Assembly: GCA_028288995.1 (NCBI GenBank)
Contig: JAQGHF010000001.1
Coordinates: forward strand, 1 to 52,701
DNA length: 52,701 nt
Direction of reading: 5' to 3'
Source: Candidatus Saccharimonadota bacterium
Lineage (GTDB): Bacteria > Patescibacteriota > Saccharimonadia > Saccharimonadales > Saccharimonadaceae
Shown here: positions 44,830 through 52,701 of the stretch, in pieces
How positions within the stretch are numbered: the stretch's first letter is position 1
How the letters are laid out: each line of letters opens with the position of its first letter
The notes under the pieces: model-generated
What the model saw: only the letters and a program-made list of their open reading frames with translations
Databases searched by the model: none
What the model was told of the DNA's origin: nothing
Made by a program: the position numbers and the translations under genes

Positions 44830-45453
44830 ATGAAACTGGTTGAAACAAATTCTTTTGCAAGAGATTTGGAACAAGGTCTTGGTGATGCCCATTGGTTATT
44901 CAAGGCGATCGATCCGCAACTTCGTCTACGGACATCAGTTTGCGGTGTGACTTCGACTGCAATAACAGAACATCTTCTTCGCCAAGGCTATGATGCCGAG
45001 ACAGTTATTTCGACCCCAAACCTTTCCGTTGATCCCACTATGAAGCATGTCGTTTCTATTGTTCATAGTGAAGGCGAAGATATTGTCATCGATGGTACCT
45101 ATTCACAGTTCTTGGCATATGCAGGACTTCATTTTGGCTATGTCATGATGGGCGGCAAGGATTTTTATCCTAAAGAGAAGATTGAGTCGTTCGATATGAA
45201 TGAATCTGAAGGCGTCGTCACAAAGCTAAGTCTTTTGTCGCGCTATGTACTTGATCACTACGAACCACTGCCGGATCATCTTGACTCACGTATGGAATTT
45301 GCCTTTTTAACTGACGAGGAAATAAAGGCCGAGCTATCAGAGATTTGGAATCCTGATAATTTCGATACATTCGAGCCATCACCAGACACACTGCAGGCAG
45401 CTTTAACGATTGCGCGGCGTATCGTTCCAGAGCACGTCAAACTGGTTGCATAA
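44830..45453 (+). CDS. Hypothetical protein, possible transglutaminase/papain-like fold
   Basis: 207 aa, soluble, acidic. Three spaced segments recall a cysteine-protease-like triad: Cys in RTSVCGVTSTAITEHLL, His in MKHVVSIVHSEGEDIV, and Asp in VIDGTYSQFLAYAG. The G-x-x-V/I-I-D-G-T-Y-x-Q-F ending is typical of transglutaminase-fold enzymes such as arylamine N-acetyltransferase and related amidases. The C-terminal 80 residues are helical and unassigned. This is inferred from pattern, not from full-length similarity. Its neighbours (tRNAs, typA) give no clue. Confidence 0.65.
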   Translation: MKLVETNSFARDLEQGLGDAHWLFKAIDPQLRLRTSVCGVTSTAITEHLLRQGYDAETVISTPNLSVDPTMKHVVSIVHSEGEDIVIDGTYSQFLAYAGLHFGYVMMGGKDFYPKEKIESFDMNESEGVVTKLSLLSRYVLDHYEPLPDHLDSRMEFAFLTDEEIKAELSEIWNPDNFDTFEPSPDTLQAALTIARRIVPEHVKLVA

Positions 45454-45468
45454 AAGCCAAATCTGTGC

Positions 45469-45474
45469 TTTAAT
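45469..45474 (+). promoter_or_regulatory. Extended -10 box of typA
   Basis: TGC-TTTAAT (45466-45474), about 45 nt before ATG 45520, predicting a leader of about 38 nt. There is no -35 and no strong ribosome-binding site. Confidence 0.4.
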
Positions 45475-45519
45475 TACAGATAAGGAAGCCCACGTAGAAA
45501 AGACGCAGGGCATATTTTT

Positions 45520-47346
45520 ATGAAAGACCCAAAATACATTCGCAACGTTGCCATTATTGCTCACGTCGACCACGGAAAGACGACGCTTCTTGATGGTCTA
45601 CTAAAGCAAAGCAACACTTTCCGCTCTAACCAAGCTGAAATGGAACAATCACTGATTATGGACAGTGGTGACCAAGAGCACGAACGTGGTATCACGATTA
45701 CCGCAAAGCAAACGGCCGTTTACCACGGTGACTACAAAATCAATATTGTCGATACCCCAGGACATGCCGACTTTTCTGGTGAAGTTGAGCGAACCCTTAA
45801 CATGGCCGATGGCGTTCTGTTAATCGTTGACGCCCAAGAAGGTCCAATGCCACAAACGAAGTTCGTCCTTTCAAAGGCGCTTGAACTTGGTTTGAAACCA
45901 GTCGTTGTTATTAACAAAATCGACAAGCCTTCACGTCGCATTGATGAAGTGAAAGATGAAGTTGATGACTTGTTCTTGGAACTTGCTGTTGATGACAGCC
46001 AGCTACATTATCCTGTGTACTACGCAATTGGTCGTGAAGGTAAGGCATGGTCTGAACTTCCTGAAAATACCGATATTCACACTGACCTGACACCAATTTT
46101 CGATGCAATCATTAATGATATTCCTGCACCTGACGTCAGCGTTGACGAGCCATTCCAGATGCTCGTGACCTCACTGTACTACGACTCATTCCTTGGAAAG
46201 TACGCAATTGGTCGTATCTCTCGTGGAAAGATCTCAAAAGCTTCACCACTCGTTCTTATCAAGCGTGACGGCACACAAGTTGCTGCAAAGATCGAAAAAC
46301 TCTTTGCATATCGTGGTCTGCAACGTGAAGAAATCACCGAAGCTGGTGCTGGTGACATTATCGCTTTGACTGGTATTGCTGACGCAAAGATCGGCGAGAC
46401 TATTGCTGATAAAGAACATCCTGATGCACTTCCTGTGATCGACATCGAAGCGCCAACACTTTCAATGTATCTTGGTCCAAACACGAGTCCTTTGAAGGGT
46501 AAAGAAGCAAAATTCAATACAAGTCGCCAAATCGGTGATCGTCTTCGCCAAGAAACTGAAACAAACGTGTCACTTCGTGTTTCTGAAGAAGGTATCGGAT
46601 TTGTTGTATCCGGACGTGGTGAGCTTCACCTTTCAGTCTTGATTGAAACACTTCGTCGTGAAGACTTCGAGTTTGAAGTCGGTCGTCCGCAAGCCGTCAC
46701 CATCGAAGAAGACGGCGAAATCAAAGAGCCTGTCGAAGAACTTCTTATTGAAGTTGGTGCTGAATTCCTTGGTGCTGTCAGTCAAGAACTTGGTACTCGT
46801 CGTGCTGCGCCGATTAAGCAAGAGACAACAAGTAGTGGAACAACTCGTTCTACCTACATTATTCCAACTCGTGCCATGATTGGTCTTCGTAACCTACTGC
46901 TTACCGCAACGAAGGGCACAGTGATCATGAACAGTCTGCCACACGGCTATCAGCCACTTGGTCAAAAGCTACAGCAGACTCGTAATGGTGCACTGATTGC
47001 AACTGAAGCTGGTTCGACAACAGCATACGCACTTGATGGTGCGGCTGCACGTGGTGAACTCTTCGTAGGTCCTGGAACAACTGTTTATCAGGGTATGATC
47101 GTTGGTATGTACAACCGCGGTGGTGACCTTGACTTGAACGTGTGTCGTGGAAAACAACTGACAAACATGCGTACCTCATCAAGTGATGGTGCGATTCAGT
47201 TGACGCCATTTACTGACCTTAGCCTTGAACAATCAATCGACTTTATCGAAAACGATGAACTTTTGGAAGTCACACCAAAGTCACTTCGCCTTCGAAAACG
47301 ATTCCTTGACCCAAACCAGCGCAAACGAAATTCTCAGAAAAATTAG
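45520..47346 (+). CDS. typA: Ribosome-associated translational GTPase TypA/BipA
   Basis: EF-G-like GTPase that assists 50S assembly and stress adaptation. The G domain has G1 AHVDHGKTT (14-22), switch [13 protein letters not shown]3 DTPGHADF, and G4 NKIDKPSR. Domain II (about 205-300), domains III and V, and the TypA-specific C-terminal domain ([33 protein letters not shown]) are all present. The length, 608 aa, is normal. Confidence 0.97.
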   Translation: MKDPKYIRNVAIIAHVDHGKTTLLDGLLKQSNTFRSNQAEMEQSLIMDSGDQEHERGITITAKQTAVYHGDYKINIVDTPGHADFSGEVERTLNMADGVLLIVDAQEGPMPQTKFVLSKALELGLKPVVVINKIDKPSRRIDEVKDEVDDLFLELAVDDSQLHYPVYYAIGREGKAWSELPENTDIHTDLTPIFDAIINDIPAPDVSVDEPFQMLVTSLYYDSFLGKYAIGRISRGKISKASPLVLIKRDGTQVAAKIEKLFAYRGLQREEITEAGAGDIIALTGIADAKIGETIADKEHPDALPVIDIEAPTLSMYLGPNTSPLKGKEAKFNTSRQIGDRLRQETETNVSLRVSEEGIGFVVSGRGELHLSVLIETLRREDFEFEVGRPQAVTIEEDGEIKEPVEELLIEVGAEFLGAVSQELGTRRAAPIKQETTSSGTTRSTYIIPTRAMIGLRNLLLTATKGTVIMNSLPHGYQPLGQKLQQTRNGALIATEAGSTTAYALDGAAARGELFVGPGTTVYQGMIVGMYNRGGDLDLNVCRGKQLTNMRTSSSDGAIQLTPFTDLSLEQSIDFIENDELLEVTPKSLRLRKRFLDPNQRKRNSQKN

Positions 47347-47369
47347 TTTGATAACAACGCTCCAGACTT

Positions 47370-47403
47370 GTACCACTCTTTAAAAGGGTGGTACACTTTA
47401 TTT
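47370..47403 (+). terminator. typA terminator hairpin that contains the next gene's promoter
   Basis: Stem GTACCACTC/GGGTGGTAC (47370-47378 and 47386-47394, one G-T pair) with a 7-nt loop, then ACTTTATTTAT. The extended -10 box TGG-TACACT of the next gene (47389-47397) lies across the 3' arm and its end. Confidence 0.7.
47392..47397 (+). promoter_or_regulatory. Extended -10 box of the hypothetical gene at 47404, leaderless
   Basis: TGG-TACACT (47389-47397) ends 6 nt before ATG 47404. It excludes the in-frame TTG at 47368. Confidence 0.6.
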
Positions 47404-48063
47404 ATGGCAGAGTCGTCTCGTGATGAACATGTATCTCATGAAAAAGGCCACATCCAGGCTGGCATTATTGAGGTTGAATATGACGATGGCGAAACAACTG
47501 TTTTGCAAACGGCAGAAGTGCGTTCAGCTTGGACGAAATTTCATGATAAAAAACTACACTATGACATTCTCGTTAATAGTAAAGACTATGAGTTAGAGCC
47601 GTATACTGTCTATGAGGACGAAACGTTACTGACATTTGGGAATTCTTTGGAAGAGACTTTCTCTGAAGAAGGAAAGTTTGCGCTACACTCAAAGCGGCAT
47701 GTTCTTGACCTTGGGTTTCTTGCGGTTGTCTCAAGCCAACCCGGAAGAAGGTATTTAGAGAATGATATAGCGCTGAGATTTTGGGAGGATTCAAACGATA
47801 TTCCATTAGATCTGAGCATACTCGTTGAGGATGAGGGATACGATCTTTGGGTTCGGCTAGAGCGACGTCAACAATTTCGCAGTGTTCCACTAGAGACAAT
47901 CATAGCAAGACTAGCCTTTATTGGTACAGGAGAAGAAGATAAAGTCACAATGGTTCCTTATATCAAATCTCACGATAGTTCTCAAACAGTACAGATTCCG
48001 CAGCAACTTACTTTTGGGCATCCGTGGCTATATGTCGGTGTAAATTATAACGATGTTTCTTAA
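47404..48063 (+). CDS. Hypothetical protein
   Basis: 219 aa, acidic, no membrane helix or signal. The pattern of short strands with alternating hydrophobic residues (QAGIIEVEYDDGETTVLQTAEV, here split by polar turns; YDLWVRLERRQQF) suggests a mostly beta fold. I recognise no family. The start is chosen from promoter spacing. It lies between typA and the trehalase gene. Confidence 0.65.
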   Translation: MAESSRDEHVSHEKGHIQAGIIEVEYDDGETTVLQTAEVRSAWTKFHDKKLHYDILVNSKDYELEPYTVYEDETLLTFGNSLEETFSEEGKFALHSKRHVLDLGFLAVVSSQPGRRYLENDIALRFWEDSNDIPLDLSILVEDEGYDLWVRLERRQQFRSVPLETIIARLAFIGTGEEDKVTMVPYIKSHDSSQTVQIPQQLTFGHPWLYVGVNYNDVS

Positions 48064-48109
48064 AAATAAGTTTTTTATTAAAAAGGCTTTCATCATTTCA
48101 ATACAGCTC

Positions 48110-48115
48110 TATAAT
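48110..48115 (+). promoter_or_regulatory. -10 box of the trehalase gene
   Basis: TATAAT, with predicted start near 48122 and AAGGA (48123-48127) at the very 5' end of the message, 8 nt before ATG 48136. Confidence 0.6.
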
Positions 48116-48135
48116 AGACACTAAGGATAACCTTT

Positions 48136-49731
48136 ATGTCAGCTAAAACATACACGGAGCAAAATATAGATTTACTGAAATCGTCACTTGTGAAAGCGAC
48201 GGGCGTTTTGTTGAAATCAAAAAAGGCACCCGATGAACTGCTGGGGGAATTATTTGGCGATGTCCAGACGCAGCAAGTATATCCTGATGGAAAGACGTTT
48301 GTTGACCTGGTTCCAAAAAAGCGCATTAGGTTAATTAAGGAAGAATACAAACTTTTAAAGTCTGACCCTAATTTTGATCTCCGTGAATTCGTGACCCGTC
48401 ATTTTACTGATCTTGCGCAAACGCTTCATACCAAAGAACCATTTGAGGTGCATGCAGATGATACCCTCGAAGAGCATATGACTCGTCTATGGGACTATCT
48501 TGAACGACGAAATCGCGTTGATCGTGGGTCCTTGATTGCATTACCACACAAATACATCGTACCTGGTGGTCGATTCAACGAGCAATTCTACTGGGATAGC
48601 TACTTCATTATGCTTGGGCTTGCTGCACAGGGTGAATGGAAAAAAGTAGAAGACATGGTGAAAAACGCTGCGTACATGATTCGAAAGTATGGCTACGTTC
48701 CAACGGCTAACCGAACCTATTTCCTGAGTCGTTCGCAACCACCGTTCTTTGTGATGATGGTACATCTGCTGGCTGAACATAAAGGCAAGAAAGTGCTTCG
48801 CTATTACTTGCCACACCTTTTGATTGAATATCGTTTTTGGATGAAGGGACGCCGCAAGCTCGAGGAGACAGAACATAACGCCTATCGACGTGTCGTACAG
48901 ATGTCTGACAAGAGTTTACTCAATCGTTATTACGACAATAAAGTGACTGCGCGCCCCGAGTCACTTCGTGAAGATACTGAAACAGCACATGCGTCCGGGG
49001 AGAGGATTCGTGATCGATTGTTTCTACATCTTCGTGCAGCAGCAGAATCAGGGTGGGATTTTAGCTCACGCTGGTTAGCTGACCCTAATGATTTAAAAAC
49101 AATTCATACTGCAGATATTATTCCTGTCGACTTAAATAGTTTGATGTACATGATGGAATCCACGATTGCTGATGCGTATAATTCGCTCCTTCATCCTATT
49201 CAAACACGGCGTTTTAGAAAAGCTGCCTCAAAACGAAAAGACGCCATTAATGAGTATCTTTGGGATGAAGACCAAAAGTTTTATATGGATTACAATTTCC
49301 ATCAACAAGAGAACACCACTGTTTTCAGCCTCGCTGGTGTCTTTCCATTATATGCTGGCGTTGCTGGTGAAGCAGAAGCAGAATACGTCGCTGCGATGAT
49401 TCAACGAGAGTTCTTGAAACCAGGTGGCGTGGTGACCACACTGATTGAAAATGGTCAGCAATGGGATAGTCCAAATGGCTGGGCACCGCTGCAATGGGTA
49501 ACTGTTCAAGGACTACGAAACTACGGCTACGATGAATTAGCTGAGACGATCGCGCATCGATGGATTGAACTGAATGAATCAGTCTTTAAGGACACACATC
49601 GCATGGTAGAGAAGTATAACGTCATGGGTGGCAACGGACTCGGTGGTGGTGGTGAGTATGTCCTGCAAGATGGCTTTGGTTGGACGAACGGCGTCTATCT
49701 GGCGTTGAAGAAATCACTCGAAGGTAATTAG
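48136..49731 (+). CDS. Trehalase, glycoside hydrolase family 37
   Basis: Hydrolyses trehalose to glucose. Both family signatures are present: PGGRFNEQFYWDSYF (143-157) and QQWDSPNGWAP (441-451). The catalytic acid is D308 (ESGWDFSSRW) and the base is E507 (GGGGEYVLQDGFGWTNG). At 531 aa with no signal peptide it is the cytoplasmic TreF-like form. It may act with the GH13 enzyme encoded at 28-30 kb. Its stop shares two bases with that of the convergent rarA gene. Confidence 0.96.
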   Translation: MSAKTYTEQNIDLLKSSLVKATGVLLKSKKAPDELLGELFGDVQTQQVYPDGKTFVDLVPKKRIRLIKEEYKLLKSDPNFDLREFVTRHFTDLAQTLHTKEPFEVHADDTLEEHMTRLWDYLERRNRVDRGSLIALPHKYIVPGGRFNEQFYWDSYFIMLGLAAQGEWKKVEDMVKNAAYMIRKYGYVPTANRTYFLSRSQPPFFVMMVHLLAEHKGKKVLRYYLPHLLIEYRFWMKGRRKLEETEHNAYRRVVQMSDKSLLNRYYDNKVTARPESLREDTETAHASGERIRDRLFLHLRAAAESGWDFSSRWLADPNDLKTIHTADIIPVDLNSLMYMMESTIADAYNSLLHPIQTRRFRKAASKRKDAINEYLWDEDQKFYMDYNFHQQENTTVFSLAGVFPLYAGVAGEAEAEYVAAMIQREFLKPGGVVTTLIENGQQWDSPNGWAPLQWVTVQGLRNYGYDELAETIAHRWIELNESVFKDTHRMVEKYNVMGGNGLGGGGEYVLQDGFGWTNGVYLALKKSLEGN

Positions 49732-50900
49732 AAGATTTTCTCGTCCTTTAATTCATCTGGCAAAAAGCCTTTTCCTGGTTTAAAGTCTGCTTCCCATTTG
49801 TAGCCTTTGCCATAGTCGAGATCTTTCATGAGTTTTGTCGGTGCATTTCGTAGCCACAGCGGAACGGGTGCTTCTGAATATTGTTTCGCTAGTGCAGTTG
49901 CACGTCCCATAGCATCAGTTGTCTGGCGAGATTTTTCACTTTTTGCGAGTGCCGTTGCGACGTGGAACAGAATATAACTTGATTCCGGCATGCCGATGCG
50001 TTCAACTGCCTGGAAAGCATTGAGGGCAAGTCCAAGTGCGCCGTTGCCAGCTAGCCCAATATCCTCTGAAGCAAAAATAACCATTCGACGCGCGATAAAC
50101 TTCGGATCTTCGCCGGCATCGATCATGCGTGCTAAATAATAAAGTGTTGCGTCAACATTGCTGCCACGCATACTTTTAATAAATGCTGAAATGACGTTGT
50201 AATGCATATCGCCTTTTTTGTCATAACCTGGAAGTCGTTTTTGGGCTGCCGTCTTTACTACTTCAACGGTTACCTTATCTGCCATTCCTAGTGCGAGTTC
50301 AAGATTGCCAAGTGCAACGCGGGCGTCACCGCCTGAAAGCTCGGCAATATAATCAATCGATTTCGCATCAATACGAGATGATACTTTTTCGATCTTTACT
50401 GCGCGTTTTAGAATTGTGATAACTTCAGGTTTTGCGAGTGGTTCAAGGACAAGCACCCGTGTTCGACTGAGGAGCGGTGTAATAACTTCAAAACTTGGAT
50501 TTTCGGTCGTTGCGCCAATCAGTGTGATCAAACCCGATTCAACGTGGGGAAGGAAAGCATCTTGTTGAGCTTTATTAAAACGGTGGATTTCGTCCACGAA
50601 TAAAATTGTGCGCAGTTGGAGGTTCCAGTTTTGCCTGGCATGTTCAACGATGCGCTCAACGTCTTTTTTGCCACTCGTGACAGCAGAGATTTCAATAAAC
50701 TCAGCGTTTACTTCTTTTGCAATGATGCGCGCAAGGGTTGTTTTGCCACTTCCAGGAGGGCCCCAAAGGATGAGGCTGACTGGTTCTCGGTTTTTTACAA
50801 TCTGTTTGAGGATCTCGTGATCACCCAAAAGATGTGTCTGACCAATGACCTCGTCAAGGGTTTCTGGTCGCATTCGCTCCGCAAGTGGTACTCTTTGCAT
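49728..50900 (-). CDS. rarA: Replication-associated recombination protein A (AAA+ ATPase)
   Basis: RarA/MgsA-type clamp-loader-like ATPase at stalled forks. Walker [10 protein letters not shown] (47-55), Walker [13 protein letters not shown], sensor 1 [12 protein letters not shown] and the SRTRV arginine-finger region are seen. The C-terminal tetramerisation domain contains [23 protein letters not shown] (abbreviated by [11 protein letters not shown]-like motif) and the ASEDIGLAG segment. The length, 390 aa, is slightly shorter than in E. coli. The -10 box lies 6 nt upstream. Confidence 0.96.
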   Translation of the reverse strand: MQRVPLAERMRPETLDEVIGQTHLLGDHEILKQIVKNREPVSLILWGPPGSGKTTLARIIAKEVNAEFIEISAVTSGKKDVERIVEHARQNWNLQLRTILFVDEIHRFNKAQQDAFLPHVESGLITLIGATTENPSFEVITPLLSRTRVLVLEPLAKPEVITILKRAVKIEKVSSRIDAKSIDYIAELSGGDARVALGNLELALGMADKVTVEVVKTAAQKRLPGYDKKGDMHYNVISAFIKSMRGSNVDATLYYLARMIDAGEDPKFIARRMVIFASEDIGLAGNGALGLALNAFQAVERIGMPESSYILFHVATALAKSEKSRQTTDAMGRATALAKQYSEAPVPLWLRNAPTKLMKDLDYGKGYKWEADFKPGKGFLPDELKDEKIF

Positions 50901-50906
50901 GTTTCT

Positions 50907-50914
50907 ATTATACT
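50907..50914. promoter_or_regulatory. Overlapping divergent -10 boxes for rarA and ddl
   Basis: On the minus strand TATAAT occupies 50912-50907 and ends 6 nt before the rarA ATG. On the plus strand TATACT occupies 50909-50914 and ends 7 nt before the ddl ATG. The boxes share 4 bp, and only 21 bp separate the two start codons. Confidence 0.75.
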
Positions 50915-50921
50915 TAATCCA

Positions 50922-51941
50922 ATGAAGACAGTACTATTACTATTTGGGGGCGAATCAACTGAACATGAAGTATCCGTTGCCTCAGCGCTAAACGTCAGTC
51001 AAGCACTCGATAAAGACACATTTACCATTATCTATAGCTACATCGACCGTAACGGCGTGTGGTGGCATGTTGATGGTATTACTACTGACCTTACGGCTGA
51101 TGCAAAGCAACTTTTGCCACAATTTGGTCGAAAATCTTTTATTCTTGAAGGGACTGAAACAACACTTACCCCCGATGTGATTCTTCCAATACTTCATGGT
51201 CGAAACGGTGAAGACGGGACAGTCCAGGCGGTTGCCCAATTAGTTCACGTTCCAGTTGTCGGCTGTGACATGACTTCTAGTGCCGCAGCGATGAATAAAT
51301 ACCTTACAAAACAAATCGCGATGGCGAATAACATTCGGGTTGCGCCGTTTACAGTTCACTATACGGCCGATTCGAACCCTATCTATACTGAAGTGAGTGA
51401 GAAACTCGGTGCGACGTTATTTGTGAAACCAGCTAGCGCTGGTAGTTCAGTTGGCGTCTATAAAGTCACCAATCAAGAAGAACTCGATAAAGCTATCATT
51501 GGCGCACATATGTTCGATGACATCGTACTAATCGAGACTGCAATCGATGCGAGGGAATTAGAGATTGCCGTACTTGGGAACTATCCAGCAATTGAAGCAA
51601 GTGTTGTGGGTGAAATTAAACCACAAGGTGAGTTTTATAGTTATGAATCGAAGTACGACGAACTGAGTGAGTCATCAGTTGTAATACCTGCAGAAATTTC
51701 ACCAGAACTGAGTGACGAACTACGTCGACAAGCTGTCCTTATTTTCCATATCTTGGGCTGCAGCGGTATGGCTCGTGTCGACTTCTTTATCGACAAGAAT
51801 ACGCATGACATTTATCTCAATGAAGTGAATACAATTCCAGGCTTTACAGACATCAGCATGTATCCAAAGACGTGGGAACACGCCGGTGTTAGTTATGCTG
51901 AACTTATCGAACGATTAATCAATCTCGCTGCCGCCAAGTAA
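50922..51941 (+). CDS. ddl: D-alanine--D-alanine ligase
   Basis: ATP-grasp enzyme making the D-Ala-D-Ala end of peptidoglycan precursors. Visible: LLFGGESTEHEVSVASA at the N-terminus, ILHGRNGEDGTVQ, FVKPASAGSSVGV, the YSYESKYDE segment with the Tyr typical of dipeptide-forming ligases, and the terminal NEVNTIPGFTDISMYP. 339 aa from ATG 50922. The frame is open upstream back to 50616, but that stretch is antisense to rarA and upstream of the promoter. A ligase here indicates that the cell makes its own peptidoglycan. Confidence 0.96.
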   Translation: MKTVLLLFGGESTEHEVSVASALNVSQALDKDTFTIIYSYIDRNGVWWHVDGITTDLTADAKQLLPQFGRKSFILEGTETTLTPDVILPILHGRNGEDGTVQAVAQLVHVPVVGCDMTSSAAAMNKYLTKQIAMANNIRVAPFTVHYTADSNPIYTEVSEKLGATLFVKPASAGSSVGVYKVTNQEELDKAIIGAHMFDDIVLIETAIDARELEIAVLGNYPAIEASVVGEIKPQGEFYSYESKYDELSESSVVIPAEISPELSDELRRQAVLIFHILGCSGMARVDFFIDKNTHDIYLNEVNTIPGFTDISMYPKTWEHAGVSYAELIERLINLAAAK

Positions 51942-51962
51942 CGCCTCAGCTGCCAAATAGGC

Positions 51963-51968
51963 TATACT
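51963..51968 (+). promoter_or_regulatory. -10 box of the slipin gene
   Basis: TATACT, with a short leader carrying AGGGGG (51981-51986) 5 nt before ATG 51992. A second TATAAA lies at 51974-51979. Confidence 0.5.
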
Positions 51969-51991
51969 AAGACTATAAACAGGGGGTTTGT

Positions 51992-52701
51992 ATGGGATTA
52001 TTTTTCTGGACAGTCGTTATTATCGTCGTTATCTTTATTCTGAGTGGATTAAAGGTTATTAATCAGTATCAAAGAGGTGTTGTGTTGACGCTCGGTAAGT
52101 TTAAAGGAATCAAACAACCAGGACTTCGCATTATTGTTCCTATTTTTCAGACAATGGTTCGTGTGGATATCCGTTCAACACCGATTGATGTGCCGAAGCA
52201 AGAAATTATCACGAAAGATAACGTGACTGCTGCGGTTGATGCCGTTGTCTACATTCGTGTTGTTGATCCTGCGAAAGCCGTCCTTGAAACGACCAACTAT
52301 GCGTTTGCCACCAGTCAATTTGCCCAAGCAGCGCTTCGTGATGTAACGGGTAACGTTGAACTGGATGACTTACTTTCAAAGCGTGAGGAAATTAGCACCC
52401 AAATTAAAGAGATTGTTGATAAGCAGACTGAACAATGGGGTGTCGATATTGAAAACGTTCGTGTCCAAAATATTGAACTGCCACAAGATATGAAACGTGC
52501 AATGGCGAAACAGGCTGAAGCTGAACGTGAACGTCGTGCAAACATCATTAGTGCAAATGGTGAAAAGCTAGCTGCACAGAATCTTGCCGATGCTGCTGCG
52601 ATTTTTGCCAAAGTACCTGGTGCATTAAACCTGCGTACACTTGGGACACTCGAACGTATTAGTTCTGAGCCAAGCCAAAAGACCATGATGCTGTTCCCAG
52701 T
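51992..52701 (+). CDS. SPFH/band 7 (slipin-stomatin) membrane protein, 3' partial
   Basis: 236 codons visible; the frame is open at the window end. One N-terminal membrane helix (about 2-20) is followed by the SPFH domain: YQRGVVLTLGKFKGIKQPGL, DIRSTPIDVPKQEIITKDNV (abbreviated by IDVPKQEIITKD), AVVYIRVVDPAKAV, ALRDVTGNVELDDLL and VRVQNIELPQDM. A helical, coiled-coil-prone region with MKRAMAKQAEAERERRA comes next. Slipins form membrane-associated rings and are often paired with NfeD proteins, which may lie beyond the window. Start chosen with the AGGGGG site. Confidence 0.93.
   Translation, partial: MGLFFWTVVIIVVIFILSGLKVINQYQRGVVLTLGKFKGIKQPGLRIIVPIFQTMVRVDIRSTPIDVPKQEIITKDNVTAAVDAVVYIRVVDPAKAVLETTNYAFATSQFAQAALRDVTGNVELDDLLSKREEISTQIKEIVDKQTEQWGVDIENVRVQNIELPQDMKRAMAKQAEAERERRANIISANGEKLAAQNLADAAAIFAKVPGALNLRTLGTLERISSEPSQKTMMLFP

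Noticed and set aside
50616-50921. Upstream extension of ddl
   Set aside because: It runs antisense through rarA and lies upstream of the ddl promoter; the Ddl family begins at the residues encoded from 50922.

Overview
The window looks like a piece of a Patescibacteria (CPR) chromosome, most likely Saccharibacteria (TM7). This is inferred from gene content and layout, not from a marker-gene tree. The pointers are an alanyl-tRNA synthetase without its C-terminal domain, several pilin-like surface proteins, a bitopic baseplate-J-like protein of the kind often seen in CPR genomes, very tight packing, and standard stop usage (TGA terminates genes, so this is not a Gracilibacteria-type code). There are no phage, insertion-sequence or CRISPR signatures.

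Layout. 1-5.2 kb: end of an acidic membrane-anchored protein, a PcrA/UvrD helicase, an RpfB-like secreted muralytic enzyme and rsmA. 5.2-6.6 kb: a pilin-like protein carrying a six-repeat NHL propeller. 6.6-12.3 kb: metG, tatD, two small unknown genes, then cysteine desulfurase, a DUF218 protein and mnmA (tRNA thiolation). 12.3-20.2 kb: a pilin, alaS, an unknown gene on the minus strand, then ftsA-like, baseplate-J-like, ruvX and mltG (cell division and wall). 20.2-23.0 kb: a long untranslated leader, a LysM-CHAP wall hydrolase and obgE. 23.0-23.4 kb: a gene-free region with a near-consensus promoter, a nested set of strong hairpins closed by a 14-bp helix, and a terminator. I read it as an unidentified structured RNA. 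23.4-31.4 kb: sbcB, a small membrane protein, uvrA, a GH13 enzyme, a DedA protein and rplY. 31.5-37.6 kb: ABC exporter, trhO, MFS exporter and uvrC. 37.6-40.8 kb: two pilin-like display proteins, one with fibronectin-like and three phage tail-collar repeats, one with fibronectin-like repeats. 40.9-52.7 kb: pepP, a holin-like membrane protein, secG, a membrane-anchored solute-binding protein, tRNA-Val, tRNA-Leu, a possible transglutaminase-fold protein, typA, an unknown gene, a GH37 trehalase, rarA, ddl and the start of an SPFH/slipin gene.

Expression signals. At least seventeen genes have a -10 hexamer ending only 6-9 nt before the start codon, often as an extended TGn-TANNNT box and mostly without a -35. 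They are therefore predicted to give leaderless mRNAs. A minority (rplY, the MFS gene, trehalase, the slipin gene) have a short leader and a purine-rich ribosome-binding site. In three places a terminator hairpin runs directly into, or contains, the next gene's -10 box. Three tail-to-tail gene pairs share bases of their stop codons.

Themes. The genes cover DNA repair (PcrA, UvrA, UvrC, ExoI, RarA), translation and tRNA modification, and peptidoglycan synthesis and remodelling. There is also a set of pilin-derived surface proteins with swapped-in binding domains, which would suit an epibiont that must attach to a host cell. The strongest novelty candidates are the structured RNA at 23.04-23.42 kb and the modular pilin fusions.
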